Origin: Bryobacterales bacterium
GTDB lineage: Bacteria; Cyanobacteriota; Vampirovibrionia; Obscuribacterales; Obscuribacteraceae
Assembly (NCBI GenBank): GCA_903970295.1
Contig: CAJCHQ010001055.1
Coordinates: 1-13,858 of the forward strand
Direction: 5' to 3'
Length of the DNA: 13,858 nucleotides
Part shown: one piece after another, positions 5,624 through 13,858 of the stretch
Layout of the letters: each line of letters opens with the position of its first letter
How positions within the stretch are numbered: position 1 is the first letter of the stretch
Program-made: the position numbers and the translations under genes
The notes under the pieces: generated by a model
What the model saw: the letters and a program-made list of their open reading frames with translations, nothing else
Told to the model about the DNA's origin: nothing
Database searches by the model: none

Positions 5624-6613
5624 ATGGAAGAACAAGCAGTTGCAGCGGAACCGCTATACAGACTCATAGGCAGAATCAGGCAGCCGGTTGCTCTGCGTGA
5701 TTTGATTGCTCTATGCATGCGCAGCATTTATACAGGCGATCCACTGACCAGAGAAGAAAATGTCATACCTCAACCACCAAAACATCTGGTTGAGCAGGTC
5801 TCAGTCAGCGAAGAAATAGTCGCTGGGATAAGATGCGTAGTTTACTCACCGGAATTGCCGGGTTCAACAGAATTACCAGAAAGACAAGAGCGAAAATTGC
5901 CATGCATTCTCTATATGCATGGTGGCGGCTTTGTTATCGGTTGCTCCGAAGACACCGACTACACAGCAAGAATGCTTTGCCATACAAATCAAGCCGTTGT
6001 TGTCAGCGTTAATTATCGCTTGGCACCCGAGACGATTTTTCCCGGAGCACTCACCGATTGCGAAATGGCTCTCGACTGGGTGATCGGGTGCAGTGCTCGA
6101 CTGGGAATTGATCCAACCAGGCTTTATCTGGCCGGAGATTCTGCCGGTGCTAATCTGGCAGCGGCTCTGGGCAAGTGGCTCTCAGGCAAAGGCGCAGCGA
6201 TTAGCGCAATAAAAGGTCTAATTCTACTAGCTCCCTGGCTCGACATGGCAGTCGAAAGCTACCCGTCCTATAACCGACTGGCACCCACAGGCATTGTTTT
6301 CGACTCACCATTCCTGGCTTACGCACGGGCTGCATATGTTGGTGTCGAAGAGTGGAAAAATCCACTTGTCAGTCCGCTCCTTTGGGAAGTCGCGGAGATG
6401 CCACCGACTATTGCTCTAATCGGCACCGAAGACCCCTTCATCGATCAAGTTCTCGAGTTAAAACAGAAAGCCCTCAGTGCAGGCTGCCAACATATTGAAA
6501 CAGCGATATACGAAGGCATGCCGCATTGCTTTTATTCATTTCCTGATCTATTTGTTGAAGAAGAAGATTGCTATCGGCAGATCTCGCAGTTCATCGCAAG
6601 AACATCTTACTGA
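5624..6613 (+). CDS. Alpha/beta hydrolase, hormone-sensitive lipase (HSL) type esterase
   Basis: This 329-residue enzyme is likely a cytoplasmic carboxylesterase that hydrolyses short acyl esters. The HSL-family marks are all present: oxyanion-hole HGGGF at 99-103, YRLAPE at 131-136, nucleophile elbow GDSAGAN at 171-177 (Ser173), acid Asp270 in GTEDPF, and His301 in MPHCFY. Residues 1-60 form the usual N-terminal cap helices, and the length is normal for the family. There is no signal peptide. The ribosome site is weak (GGTGAA just upstream), but this ATG gives the expected N-terminal length. The natural substrate cannot be read from sequence. It is followed after 251 bp by a dehydrogenase of the dienoyl-CoA type, so a lipid-related role is possible but unproven. 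Its 3' end overlaps a small convergent ORF by 7 bp. Confidence 0.9.
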   Translation: MEEQAVAAEPLYRLIGRIRQPVALRDLIALCMRSIYTGDPLTREENVIPQPPKHLVEQVSVSEEIVAGIRCVVYSPELPGSTELPERQERKLPCILYMHGGGFVIGCSEDTDYTARMLCHTNQAVVVSVNYRLAPETIFPGALTDCEMALDWVIGCSARLGIDPTRLYLAGDSAGANLAAALGKWLSGKGAAISAIKGLILLAPWLDMAVESYPSYNRLAPTGIVFDSPFLAYARAAYVGVEEWKNPLVSPLLWEVAEMPPTIALIGTEDPFIDQVLELKQKALSAGCQHIETAIYEGMPHCFYSFPDLFVEEEDCYRQISQFIARTSY

Positions 6614-6807
6614 CCAGAGACCGACTCAGCCTCTATCTCAGGCGCTTCATGCTCGAGCTTATCAAGCTCTGCTTGTAAACTGGCAAGCGCCTGATCGAAA
6701 TTGGGCAGGCAATTCTGATGAGATGGATGATTGGCATACTTTTGCGAATGCTCGGACTTTTCCTTTTCAATCTTTTCGATTGTCGTCTTCAAGAAGTGTC
6801 GGTCCAT
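6607..6807 (-). CDS. Small hypothetical protein, charged coiled-coil
   Basis: A 66-residue minus-strand frame fills the gap between two plus-strand genes. It has an ATG start and protein-like composition: a Lys/Glu-rich helix (KTTIEKIEKEKSEHSQKY), a short polar linker, then a helix with heptad-like spacing (FDQALASLQAELDKLEHE) and an acidic tail. No signal peptide, no membrane segment, no known family. The ribosome site is weak (GAGTGA about 7 nt upstream). Its stop overlaps the 3' end of the hydrolase gene by 7 bp, tail to tail, and its start is 57 bp from the divergent dehydrogenase gene. The even composition and absence of odd residues favour a real gene, but chance is not excluded. Confidence 0.5.
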   Translation of the reverse strand: MDRHFLKTTIEKIEKEKSEHSQKYANHPSHQNCLPNFDQALASLQAELDKLEHEAPEIEAESVSGQ

Positions 6808-6864
6808 ATCTGCTCACTCGTAGGCATTTGCTAATATCTGCACATTATACAAAGGGGGGACCCG

Positions 6865-7686
6865 ATGCAAGGAAGTAGCATTCAAATCGTTCAAACCGAT
6901 TTTGACGGCGAGGTAGCGTTGATTACTGGCGGCGGCACTGGGCTTGGCAAGGCAATTGCCCTGAATCTGGCTAAGCGGGGAGCGAAAGTAGTTATTGCTA
7001 GCCGCAGCGAAGAACATCTGAACCAGGCGGCAGCAGAAATCCGACAGTTCGGAGAAGTCCTTTGCCTGCCCACAGATGTGCGCGACCCCATACGGGTCCA
7101 GTCAATGGTCGACAGCGCTATTGAAAAATTCGGCAAAATCGACATTCTCGTCAATAACGCTGCCGGAAATTTTCTCGTCCCCTCGGAAAAGTTGACGACC
7201 AACGGCTGGAACGCTGTCACCAACATCGTCCTCAACGGATCCTGGTATTGCAGCAGCGCTGCCGCCAAACATATGATCGAGCAAAAGAAAGGTTGCATTC
7301 TCAGCATCATCGCTACTTTCGCCTGGACTGGCGCACCGGGGGTAGTGCACTCGGCGTCAGCCAAAGCGGGAGTTCTGGCGATGACCCGCAGCCTAGCCGC
7401 TGAATGGGGACGCTATGGTATCCGGGTCAATGCCCTGGCTCCAGGCGTGATGCTGACTGAGGGTGCCTCGAAGAATCTCAAATTCGATTCCAAAGAAGGT
7501 CAAGAAAAATTGCTGCGCAGCATTCCCCTCGGACGTTTTGCAACTCCCGACGAAATCGCAGATTTGGCGATATTTCTGTGTTCGAAGCCAGCCAGCTACA
7601 TCACTGGAGATGTGATGACTGCCGATGGCGGCGCCTGGCTTTTGGGAAGTAAAAATTTCTACGATCTGCTGGCCGAAGAAAATTAG
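6865..7686 (+). CDS. fadH: Short-chain dehydrogenase, 2,4-dienoyl-CoA reductase type
   Basis: The 273-residue Rossmann-fold enzyme has NAD(P)-binding TGGGTGLG at 21-28, NNAAG at 97-101 and a C-terminal TADGG at 252-256. Two points place it in the 2,4-dienoyl-CoA reductase (DECR) branch, like Bacillus subtilis FadH (YkuF) and the mitochondrial and peroxisomal enzymes. The first is NNAAGNFLVPSEKLTTNGW followed by VLNGSWYCS. The second is the active site, which reads SASAK at 163-167: the classic Tyr-x-x-x-Lys is Ser-x-x-x-Lys, as in DECR. Such enzymes use NADPH to reduce 2,4-dienoyl-CoA during beta-oxidation of unsaturated fatty acids. The ATG is preceded by a purine-rich GGGGGGA. The symbol follows the B. 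subtilis usage: E. coli FadH is an unrelated flavoprotein. The 3' end overlaps addA by 3 bp, tail to tail. No other beta-oxidation gene is in view. Confidence 0.8.
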   Translation: MQGSSIQIVQTDFDGEVALITGGGTGLGKAIALNLAKRGAKVVIASRSEEHLNQAAAEIRQFGEVLCLPTDVRDPIRVQSMVDSAIEKFGKIDILVNNAAGNFLVPSEKLTTNGWNAVTNIVLNGSWYCSSAAAKHMIEQKKGCILSIIATFAWTGAPGVVHSASAKAGVLAMTRSLAAEWGRYGIRVNALAPGVMLTEGASKNLKFDSKEGQEKLLRSIPLGRFATPDEIADLAIFLCSKPASYITGDVMTADGGAWLLGSKNFYDLLAEEN

Positions 7687-10600
7687 ACGCGGCAATCTAC
7701 AAGCAGCGCATGCTGTGCGTAATAGATATGCGGTGTCATCCTCACTTTAAGCAATGCGCTCAACTCCGAGACATACTCATGCAATTGCTTGCTATGCCGT
7801 TTGGTTTGTTTTTTGATTTCCTGCACTTCGAAGTGATCCGTTTTAAAATCGACCAATTGCCAGCGTCCATCTGCATTCTCAATCAGCAGATCGGGACGTC
7901 GCGAAAGTGTCAGAACTCCGTCCTGGATCACATAAGGCAATTCGTGCAAACGTCTTTTCGCTTGTTTGAAGAGGCGGCACAAATCGCTCGTGTAAAACAA
8001 CTGCATCAAGCGCTCGCCCTCATTGACGAAATAGGCAATATTTTCTGCAGTCGGAATAAGATCGTGTTGGGCAAAAACGAGATCTTCGATCTCATCTCTG
8101 CTGAACGGTCTGCCATCAGCGGGCAAATTTTCCATGAGCGCATGGAAATATGTGCCCATAGCGGTGGCGGATATGACCAGTCGCTTGTTGCGCGGTGTCA
8201 CTCTGATCATGCCTTGCCAGGCACTCGGCAATTCAATCGGTTGAGCAGGTAGAGATTCCAACAAATCAGATTCCACAAAATCCAATGCAGGGCGGTCGTG
8301 GTCACCCTCAGCATGTTCTTTTTCAGCGGCGAAATGTTCTTTTCCCTCGGGACCCGCCACCGCCGGAAATACAAATTTTACTTGTCCCTCAGCACTTGCC
8401 ACCAGAGAAAAATCGTTTGCTAAGGCGTCGGGTCCGGTTTCGAAGTCATCCTCGAATAGTTCATGATCGAGGAGAAGCGAACCCGAATTGGTAAGTTGCA
8501 CGTGTGAACGGACAGAGAAGTGAGCGACATCGTTGCCAGCCGACACTGTTCGGCTCTGGGTTTCGCTGACAAACTCTGCGGCAACGAGATCAAGCGAGTT
8601 TATCAGCCACGTGCGAAAAGATTGATTGTCTCTGGCATGACCTTCCATAAAAAGGGCAAGGTGATCGCGCGCACGAGTCATGGCTACGTAAAACAATCGC
8701 TTGCGCTCGGCAATGTCCATGTCGTCATCGAGTACTTTTACGGCTTGATACCAGGTCGGCTTCACATCCTCGTCGGTGCGCTGTGTATTGAACGCTAAAC
8801 CGTATTCACGATGAAAAAGCAGGCGCTCTTTTCTGTTCACCGCATTAGTACTGAGGACCGGCAAGGCGACAAAAGGAAATTCAAGACCCTTGGAGGCATG
8901 AATCGTCATCAATTTGACGGCATTGCTCGTGTCGACTGGCGCATCCGCCTGTTTGACATTGAATTCACGCATCAAGGCAAGATCGCGGGCAAATTCGCCA
9001 CAACTGAGGTGCTCGTTTTCTTCAGCCATGGAGACGAGCTTCCAAATATTTCTCGAGCGCTGGCGACCGTTAGGCAGGCTGAGCAATATTAGATCGTAAT
9101 CAGTATCTACGATGATCTTTCTGAGCAACGCACTTAACGGAACAACCGCGCTATCGGCGATGAAACGTTTAAGCAGAATCGCGGAACGACTGAGTGACTC
9201 TAATCCGGAAACATTTTGCTTGACGGCAGTTTGCACTTTCTGCCAGAGACTGGCATAGCGACTGCCGTATTCCTCCACTGCCAATTTGTGCAAGATATCA
9301 TCCGACACGGCCAAAATCGGCGAACGCAAAATTCCCAACAGCGCGTGATCGTCTTGCGGAGAAGAAATGAATCGCAAAAGATTTTCCAGGTCGAAAATTT
9401 CCTGCCGCTCGAGAAAGCCCCGTCCACCAAGCATCACATAAGGAATAGTTTTCTCGGTTAAAACTCGCCCGAGCGCTTCGAAATCGCTATTACGCTGGAC
9501 CAGGACGGCAAAGTCACCAAATCTAGCCAGGCGATTTTCACCGCTTGCTTTGTCGCAGATCGACCAGCTTTCAATCTTTTCTTTGATCCAGTCCGCTACA
9601 GCCAACGCTTCGATATTTTTCAGTTCGCCTTGCTTGCTCCACCCTTCGCCAGATTCGTCTTCATAGACGATTACCTCGACCCGGTTAGAAGAGTTTCTCT
9701 GCGCAGTTTGAGAATCGAGTGAAGGATCTGGGTCGGAGGCACCATTGGCGGTTGGAACTGATAAGAGCGAGGGCTCTTGTCGGGCTGCATGCAATCTCTC
9801 GAATGTCGCTCGGTGAGCCGAGCTGGCATCCGCATCGGCCATCAGTCGTGCAAACACGACATTTACAAATTGAACAATCTCCGGATGACTGCGGAAAGAG
9901 GCATTCAAACTCAATGTCGTCGCTTCACCCGACTGTGAAAACTGCCGGCGCCAGTGGTTGAAGGTGGCGACATCAGCTCCCTGGAAACGATAGATTGACT
10001 GTTTATCGTCACCGATGAAGAAAAACTTTGCTTGTGGTCCGGCCAAAGCCGTCAGCAACTTCGACTGAACACTGTTCGTGTCTTGAAACTCATCCACCAA
10101 CACGGCTCTCACTGTATCGTTATAGAATCGACGCACGATTGAACCGGTCTCGGACAGAGCCGCATCAGCGCATTCGATCAAATCGTTGTAATCGAGTTGC
10201 AGCCGCGATTTTTTCTCGGCCTTGTATATGTTCAGGGCTCGCTGCACCAGGGCAACGAAAGCACGCAAACAGGTAAGCGCCGCCTCATCCTCATCGCTCA
10301 AATTGAGGGGCATCCGCTTGGCGTATTCTCTAGCTAGATCGCGTGCAGTGCGCAGGTTGAGACGCAAGCTTTTGATTAGATCAGAATTGCCACCCAAATT
10401 GCCCGCACTCAAATCGGCGACGTGACTCAAAGCTCGCCATGCTTCCTCAATATCGGACGGTGCTGCGTTGGCGCCCAGCCCAACGCGAGAAATCGTGGCC
10501 GCACACTCTCGCAGCGCGAGCACGAAGGGCATGAGTTTATTTTCAGCATCAGGAGAATTGGAGCAAATAAAGTCAACAGCTTCGTGCCAATCCGCCTTGA

Positions 10601-11249
10601 GAACTAGATCGCCTAGACAGAGAGCGCGGGCTTTCGTCAAGAATTCCATGATGTGAAGGCGAAGTTGCTCCTCATCGTCGCCGGGAAAGCGACCGATAGC
10701 TTCGGCTAATTGCAGAGAACTTTTCAACGATTGTGATACCAGTCGCTTTATTTCTTCGACTGGGTACTCAAACAGAAGCGATTGTTCGCTCGCGTCATGT
10801 TGCACGATTTCGCGAAAAGCCTGCTCTATGCATTTGGACAGGAGTTCAGCCTGCATCAAATCAGTGAGCACCTCAAAGTGCGGATCGATCTTGGCGTCAA
10901 TTGGAAAAGACTTGAGGATCGACTCACACAATGAATGGATGGTGCCGATCTTAGCAGAATCGATTTCTGCCAGACATTTAGACCAGCGCAGCTTTTCGTC
11001 ATCACTGGCAGCGGTTCGCAGAAGTTGACCAAATCTAGACTTCAACCGAGCGCGCATTTCAGCAGCAGCTTTGCGCGTAAAGGTTACGGCTACAACGTGA
11101 CCGACGGATACACCGGGATCTTGCTTGAGCAACTCAATGTAATGCTCGACCAAAACGTGAGTTTTGCCCGAACCGGCTCCAGCACAAACAAGAACGTGCT
11201 TGTCGATGGTTTCGACAGCTTCTCGCTGTTGTTCTGTCAGTGCCGGCAT
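7683..11249 (-). CDS. addA: AddA-type helicase-nuclease, double-strand break repair
   Basis: This 1,188-residue protein is the AddA (RecB-like) subunit of the AddAB enzyme, which unwinds and trims broken DNA ends and prepares single strands for RecA. The UvrD/Rep superfamily 1 helicase motifs are all present: Walker A AGAGSGKT 23-30, motif Ia TFTRKAAAEM 56-65, motif II VDEFQD 385-390, motif III GDDKQSIYRFQGA 413-425, motif V VKLMTIHASKGLEF 778-791, motif VI RLFYVAMTRAR 851-861. An acidic, poorly conserved linker (about 865-1,015) leads to a C-terminal PD-(D/E)XK nuclease: His1036 (GTYFHALME), Asp1120 (RRPD), VDFKTD with Asp1134 and Lys1136, and QLHEY 1155-1159. Length fits AddA. ATG start with GGAG 6 nt upstream, 11 bp after the addB stop, so the two are co-translated. 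Its stop overlaps the stop of the convergent dehydrogenase gene. Confidence 0.92.
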   Translation of the reverse strand: MPALTEQQREAVETIDKHVLVCAGAGSGKTHVLVEHYIELLKQDPGVSVGHVVAVTFTRKAAAEMRARLKSRFGQLLRTAASDDEKLRWSKCLAEIDSAKIGTIHSLCESILKSFPIDAKIDPHFEVLTDLMQAELLSKCIEQAFREIVQHDASEQSLLFEYPVEEIKRLVSQSLKSSLQLAEAIGRFPGDDEEQLRLHIMEFLTKARALCLGDLVLKADWHEAVDFICSNSPDAENKLMPFVLALRECAATISRVGLGANAAPSDIEEAWRALSHVADLSAGNLGGNSDLIKSLRLNLRTARDLAREYAKRMPLNLSDEDEAALTCLRAFVALVQRALNIYKAEKKSRLQLDYNDLIECADAALSETGSIVRRFYNDTVRAVLVDEFQDTNSVQSKLLTALAGPQAKFFFIGDDKQSIYRFQGADVATFNHWRRQFSQSGEATTLSLNASFRSHPEIVQFVNVVFARLMADADASSAHRATFERLHAARQEPSLLSVPTANGASDPDPSLDSQTAQRNSSNRVEVIVYEDESGEGWSKQGELKNIEALAVADWIKEKIESWSICDKASGENRLARFGDFAVLVQRNSDFEALGRVLTEKTIPYVMLGGRGFLERQEIFDLENLLRFISSPQDDHALLGILRSPILAVSDDILHKLAVEEYGSRYASLWQKVQTAVKQNVSGLESLSRSAILLKRFIADSAVVPLSALLRKIIVDTDYDLILLSLPNGRQRSRNIWKLVSMAEENEHLSCGEFARDLALMREFNVKQADAPVDTSNAVKLMTIHASKGLEFPFVALPVLSTNAVNRKERLLFHREYGLAFNTQRTDEDVKPTWYQAVKVLDDDMDIAERKRLFYVAMTRARDHLALFMEGHARDNQSFRTWLINSLDLVAAEFVSETQSRTVSAGNDVAHFSVRSHVQLTNSGSLLLDHELFEDDFETGPDALANDFSLVASAEGQVKFVFPAVAGPEGKEHFAAEKEHAEGDHDRPALDFVESDLLESLPAQPIELPSAWQGMIRVTPRNKRLVISATAMGTYFHALMENLPADGRPFSRDEIEDLVFAQHDLIPTAENIAYFVNEGERLMQLFYTSDLCRLFKQAKRRLHELPYVIQDGVLTLSRRPDLLIENADGRWQLVDFKTDHFEVQEIKKQTKRHSKQLHEYVSELSALLKVRMTPHIYYAQHALLVDCRV

Positions 11250-11260
11250 TTGCTTCTCCG

Positions 11261-13858
11261 CTATCGAGCCCGTGACCCGCTTTCTATTTCACCAATTCGA
11301 CAAATCATTTTGTGGTCGCAATTTTTGCAAACATCTTTCCCTGCAGGTGCGACAGTGAAGTCACCTTGCGATATTCGTTCGACGAAATCTTTGACGTATT
11401 GCTCGGTAATCGCTACTAATTTGGGTCTATCTGCTTCATCCGCTTTCTGATTTTCCCAACTACCGAGATTGAGATTGCCGATTGCTTCTCCCGAACTTAC
11501 ACTGAGAAACATCGCTTGCACGACTTCGCTCGAGGGAATTATAGACCGCTCAACGGCTAGAGCATAAAGAGCTAATTGCAGATTCTTGCCCGAGTAGGAA
11601 TCATCTTTGGCAATCGCAGCCGATCCTGATTTGTAATCGATCAATCTTACTCGCTGTCTAAAACTGTCAGTATGCCCTCGCAACAGATCGATGCGATCGA
11701 TGCGGCCGCGAATTGCGATCTGTCTGTGTACATCTTCAATAACCAGGGCTGGGTAAGATTCACGGTCACCGGCGAGGCCAAACGCCGCTTCGAAAAATTC
11801 GGGCTCGAAACCATTCTTGTCCTTCAATGCGCGACCAATCTCTTTGCCGATAAAACGCTTGATCCGAAATTTCACTTCTTGCATGTCGAAATGCCAAAAT
11901 TCACCCGGACGAAACTTGGTTTCTTCGACCAGCCACTTCAAAGAGGCATCTATTGCCGCATCTACTATGCCGGCAATCTGCTCAGGGTTCGAGCTAGCAA
12001 GAGAGATGCTCGCGGCTTTGAAGGCTTTATAAATCAATTCCAGAGCTTTGTGATAAGCCTGACCAAGCAACAGTGGATCGAGACCGGCATGCGGTTCTTC
12101 GACTGGTTTGGCCCGCACGACATGAGACGCCCAATATTTGAAAGAACATTTGCCGTAATCGCTTAATTTTGTCGCACTCCATAATTCCGGCAAAGGCACT
12201 CGCAAAGCGCCAGAGAGAACGTGGTCCACCAAATAGCCATTGAAGACCGAGCGCCTCTCCGAACCGAGACGCCCGTGGGCAAGCGCCACATTTTCGTGAA
12301 TACGCTCGCACAGCGACCGCACTTCGAGCGAGCTGTGCGTCTCGGCTAAATTCTGAAAAACTTCGTACTTGCTTGCAGCGGAGCCGACACTTTCGCTTTT
12401 TGCCAAAATTCCAGTAATGAGATTACGTGGCGAAACCGGTTGAATTGCAGCTCGAGCCAAAAATGGCACAGCCACGACGTCATTATTTTCCTCGCCGCCG
12501 GTCAAAAAGTAGGAGGGCAAGAGTTCTTCTCCGCTGAATTCGAGCAGTGGATAAGACAACTGCACACCAGATCGCGCACGAGATAATAGATTCTCGAAGA
12601 GGGAGGCTTCGAAACTCGGATGAAAGCGCGGATTGGCAATGTCGATACCAAAGGCAGCCCAGCGCTGAACTTCGTCGGCACCAACAAAGCCAGCTTGCGA
12701 CGTCTTGCGCGGAAAGTCGCCTTCGACCAGGCCGGCGACAAAAACGTGCTCGAACAGTTTATTGGGTGCCAGGTCAGCACCACATATGGTGATCGCATTT
12801 TCAACTTCCGGTAGCGCCCGAAAGTTGCCGTTGTCGATTAACAATTCGAATCGTCTCAAAAAAGAGGCATAATGCTGCTCTTCCTGACCCAAGAATGTTT
12901 CTTCTAGCAGCAGCCCAGATAAAGAGCGCCTCACTTCCAGAAGCGCTCTTTGCTCGGTCCACTTGCGCTTCGGTGCGCTGTGATCAGCAGTAAATTGCAG
13001 CGCCAGCACGTCTTCCAGCAGGTCTTCAATCCAAACGATGAAATCAGACGCATAACCGACTTTAGGCGGCTGTAACCGTTCGATCAAGCTAAGCAGCCGG
13101 CTGGCAATCTTACTGCTGCGTCTTTTGAAACTTTCCTTGCCATCGAGAAGCGGCGCTTCGACACCGGTGACAGCTTCCTCGAGGAGAGAGAGCAATCCTA
13201 ATTGCTGTGCTTCCGGCGTACGCTCAATTTGAGCACTGCCCCCCAAAGAAGTTATGGCGAGAGCTTCTTCCTTTGCTGAAAACGATGATTTGGAGGCAAA
13301 CAGTTCTTGCCATTGCGCTTGACCAGCGACAATGCATTTCTTGATCGATTCGCGATCGATCTCTTCGACGTCCCAGCGCGAAAGTTGAGTAAATTCCTTA
13401 TTCAGATAGGGACTGCGCAAACAGTCAATCAACTGCCGACGAGGGAACTCTTCAATCGATAATTTCAACAATTTGACTAAGAACTGCACCATAGGCAATT
13501 TCTTGAGTTCGATCGCTTCATCCATAAAATATGGAATACCCGCATCTTCGAAAGCGCTACGCACGGCGCTGCCATAGTTTTTAAGACTGCGGGCAACGAC
13601 CAGGATTTCTTCCGGCTTCACCCGATCGCGAACCAATTTTTGTTTAACGCGGCGAGCTACCTCTTCGAGTTCCAAAAATCGATCGGTGCAGCTGAACTTT
13701 TCCTCGCCCCGAGCTGCCCGTCTATCGGCCTGAGTCGGCCGCATTGCGTGATTTACAACCTGGCAGTGATCGCCCAATATCTCGATCAGATCCTTATAGC
13801 TGGCTTCCTTCCAGGTGTAATCTTCCTGAGCGGCGTCGGCAATTTCGCTTGTTGCGCT
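11261..13858 (-). CDS. addB: AddB-type nuclease subunit with Fe-S cluster motif, 5' end outside window
   Basis: The frame is open from the right edge of the window to TAG at 11,261-11,263, so 865 codons are visible and the true start lies further right. A TTG at 13,775-13,777 should not be taken as the start, because coding continues across it without a break. Counted from the first visible codon, residues 1-560 are the inactivated SF1-helicase-like part (for example ICGADLAPNKLFEHVFVAGL) and the C-terminal third is a PD-(D/E)XK nuclease: His603 (LLGQAYHKALE), Asp721 (GRIDRID), Asp741 and Lys743 (RLIDYKSG), Gln761-Tyr765 (QLALY). Four cysteines match the AddB iron-sulfur pattern: Cys571 (YGKCSFKYW) and Cys844-x2-Cys847-x5-Cys853 (VCKNCDHKMIC). 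With AddA it forms the end-processing enzyme. Gene order addB-addA with 11-bp spacing is the usual one. Confidence 0.88.
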   Translation of the reverse strand, partial: SATSEIADAAQEDYTWKEASYKDLIEILGDHCQVVNHAMRPTQADRRAARGEEKFSCTDRFLELEEVARRVKQKLVRDRVKPEEILVVARSLKNYGSAVRSAFEDAGIPYFMDEAIELKKLPMVQFLVKLLKLSIEEFPRRQLIDCLRSPYLNKEFTQLSRWDVEEIDRESIKKCIVAGQAQWQELFASKSSFSAKEEALAITSLGGSAQIERTPEAQQLGLLSLLEEAVTGVEAPLLDGKESFKRRSSKIASRLLSLIERLQPPKVGYASDFIVWIEDLLEDVLALQFTADHSAPKRKWTEQRALLEVRRSLSGLLLEETFLGQEEQHYASFLRRFELLIDNGNFRALPEVENAITICGADLAPNKLFEHVFVAGLVEGDFPRKTSQAGFVGADEVQRWAAFGIDIANPRFHPSFEASLFENLLSRARSGVQLSYPLLEFSGEELLPSYFLTGGEENNDVVAVPFLARAAIQPVSPRNLITGILAKSESVGSAASKYEVFQNLAETHSSLEVRSLCERIHENVALAHGRLGSERRSVFNGYLVDHVLSGALRVPLPELWSATKLSDYGKCSFKYWASHVVRAKPVEEPHAGLDPLLLGQAYHKALELIYKAFKAASISLASSNPEQIAGIVDAAIDASLKWLVEETKFRPGEFWHFDMQEVKFRIKRFIGKEIGRALKDKNGFEPEFFEAAFGLAGDRESYPALVIEDVHRQIAIRGRIDRIDLLRGHTDSFRQRVRLIDYKSGSAAIAKDDSYSGKNLQLALYALAVERSIIPSSEVVQAMFLSVSSGEAIGNLNLGSWENQKADEADRPKLVAITEQYVKDFVERISQGDFTVAPAGKDVCKNCDHKMICRIGEIESGSRAR

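Noticed and set aside
6477..6878. 133-codon plus-strand frame across the hydrolase end and the gap
   Set aside because: Starts inside the hydrolase gene in another frame and looks non-coding; the minus-strand small ORF is the better reading.
6891..7364. 157-codon minus-strand frame inside the dehydrogenase gene
   Set aside because: Antisense shadow: the plus strand has every expected SDR motif.
7710..8252. 180-codon plus-strand frame at the addA 3' end
   Set aside because: Antisense of the AddA nuclease domain; no recognisable protein pattern.
11672..12166. 164-codon plus-strand frame inside addB
   Set aside because: Antisense shadow of the AddB nuclease domain, where the catalytic and Fe-S residues are on the minus strand.
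13741..13777. TTG at 13,775-13,777 as the addB start
   Set aside because: The same frame continues upstream without a stop to the window edge, and AddB proteins are longer than the visible part.
1..13858. CRISPR arrays, tRNA or rRNA genes
   Set aside because: No regularly spaced repeat series and no cloverleaf or rRNA-like sequence was seen on reading both strands.

Overview
The window looks like a stretch of bacterial chromosome of roughly even base composition. It has an eroded accessory left part (about 1-3,756) and a compact, intact right part (about 3,798-13,858). There are no RNA genes or CRISPR arrays. The proteins suggest a two-membrane bacterium: there are several Sec-exported small proteins, a BamE/SmpA-like fold and exported TPR proteins with a Thr-rich linker. 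That mix (exported TPR protein, DUF3352-like exported protein, AddAB pair) would fit a non-photosynthetic relative of the Cyanobacteria such as Vampirovibrionia/Obscuribacterales. This is a low-confidence inference from protein style only.

Left part, 1-3,756. This is a graveyard of at least three kinds of mobile element. An IS21-family remnant (1-1,013, minus) keeps only the C-terminal piece of IstA and an IstB that runs out after about residue 206 into repeat-rich IS-end DNA. It is fused at about 1,014 to an 86-codon stretch open on the plus strand (1,015-1,272). The first 84 bases of that stretch are a diverged copy (76 of 84 bases identical, most changes silent) of part of a small exported-protein gene at 3,060-3,452. 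Between the two copies lie an exported protein of about 370 residues (DUF3352-like at best) and the 3' end of an IS66-family element. The IS66 piece has the C-terminus of its TnpC transposase and a terminal sequence starting GTAAGCG at 2,469. After the BamE-like gene comes the C-terminal tail of a tyrosine recombinase on the minus strand (about 3,553-3,753).

Right part, 3,798-13,858. A minus-strand exported TPR protein (3,798-4,943) is transcribed away from a small thioredoxin-fold-like protein (5,268-5,519), which is followed by a 13-bp-stem hairpin. Next come a hormone-sensitive-lipase-type alpha/beta hydrolase (5,624-6,613), a small convergent coiled-coil ORF (6,607-6,807, minus) and a short-chain dehydrogenase of the 2,4-dienoyl-CoA reductase type (6,865-7,686). 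The rest of the window is a minus-strand addB-addA pair, with addB upstream of addA and 11 bp between them. AddA has a complete UvrD-type helicase plus a PD-(D/E)XK nuclease. AddB has a nuclease domain with the four-cysteine Fe-S pattern and runs off the right edge of the window, so its start is not present. AddAB would process double-strand breaks for RecA loading.

I found no convincing wholly new system. The most interesting structure is the duplicated gene fragment and its relation to the IS remnants. The two marginal small ORFs are also worth a look.
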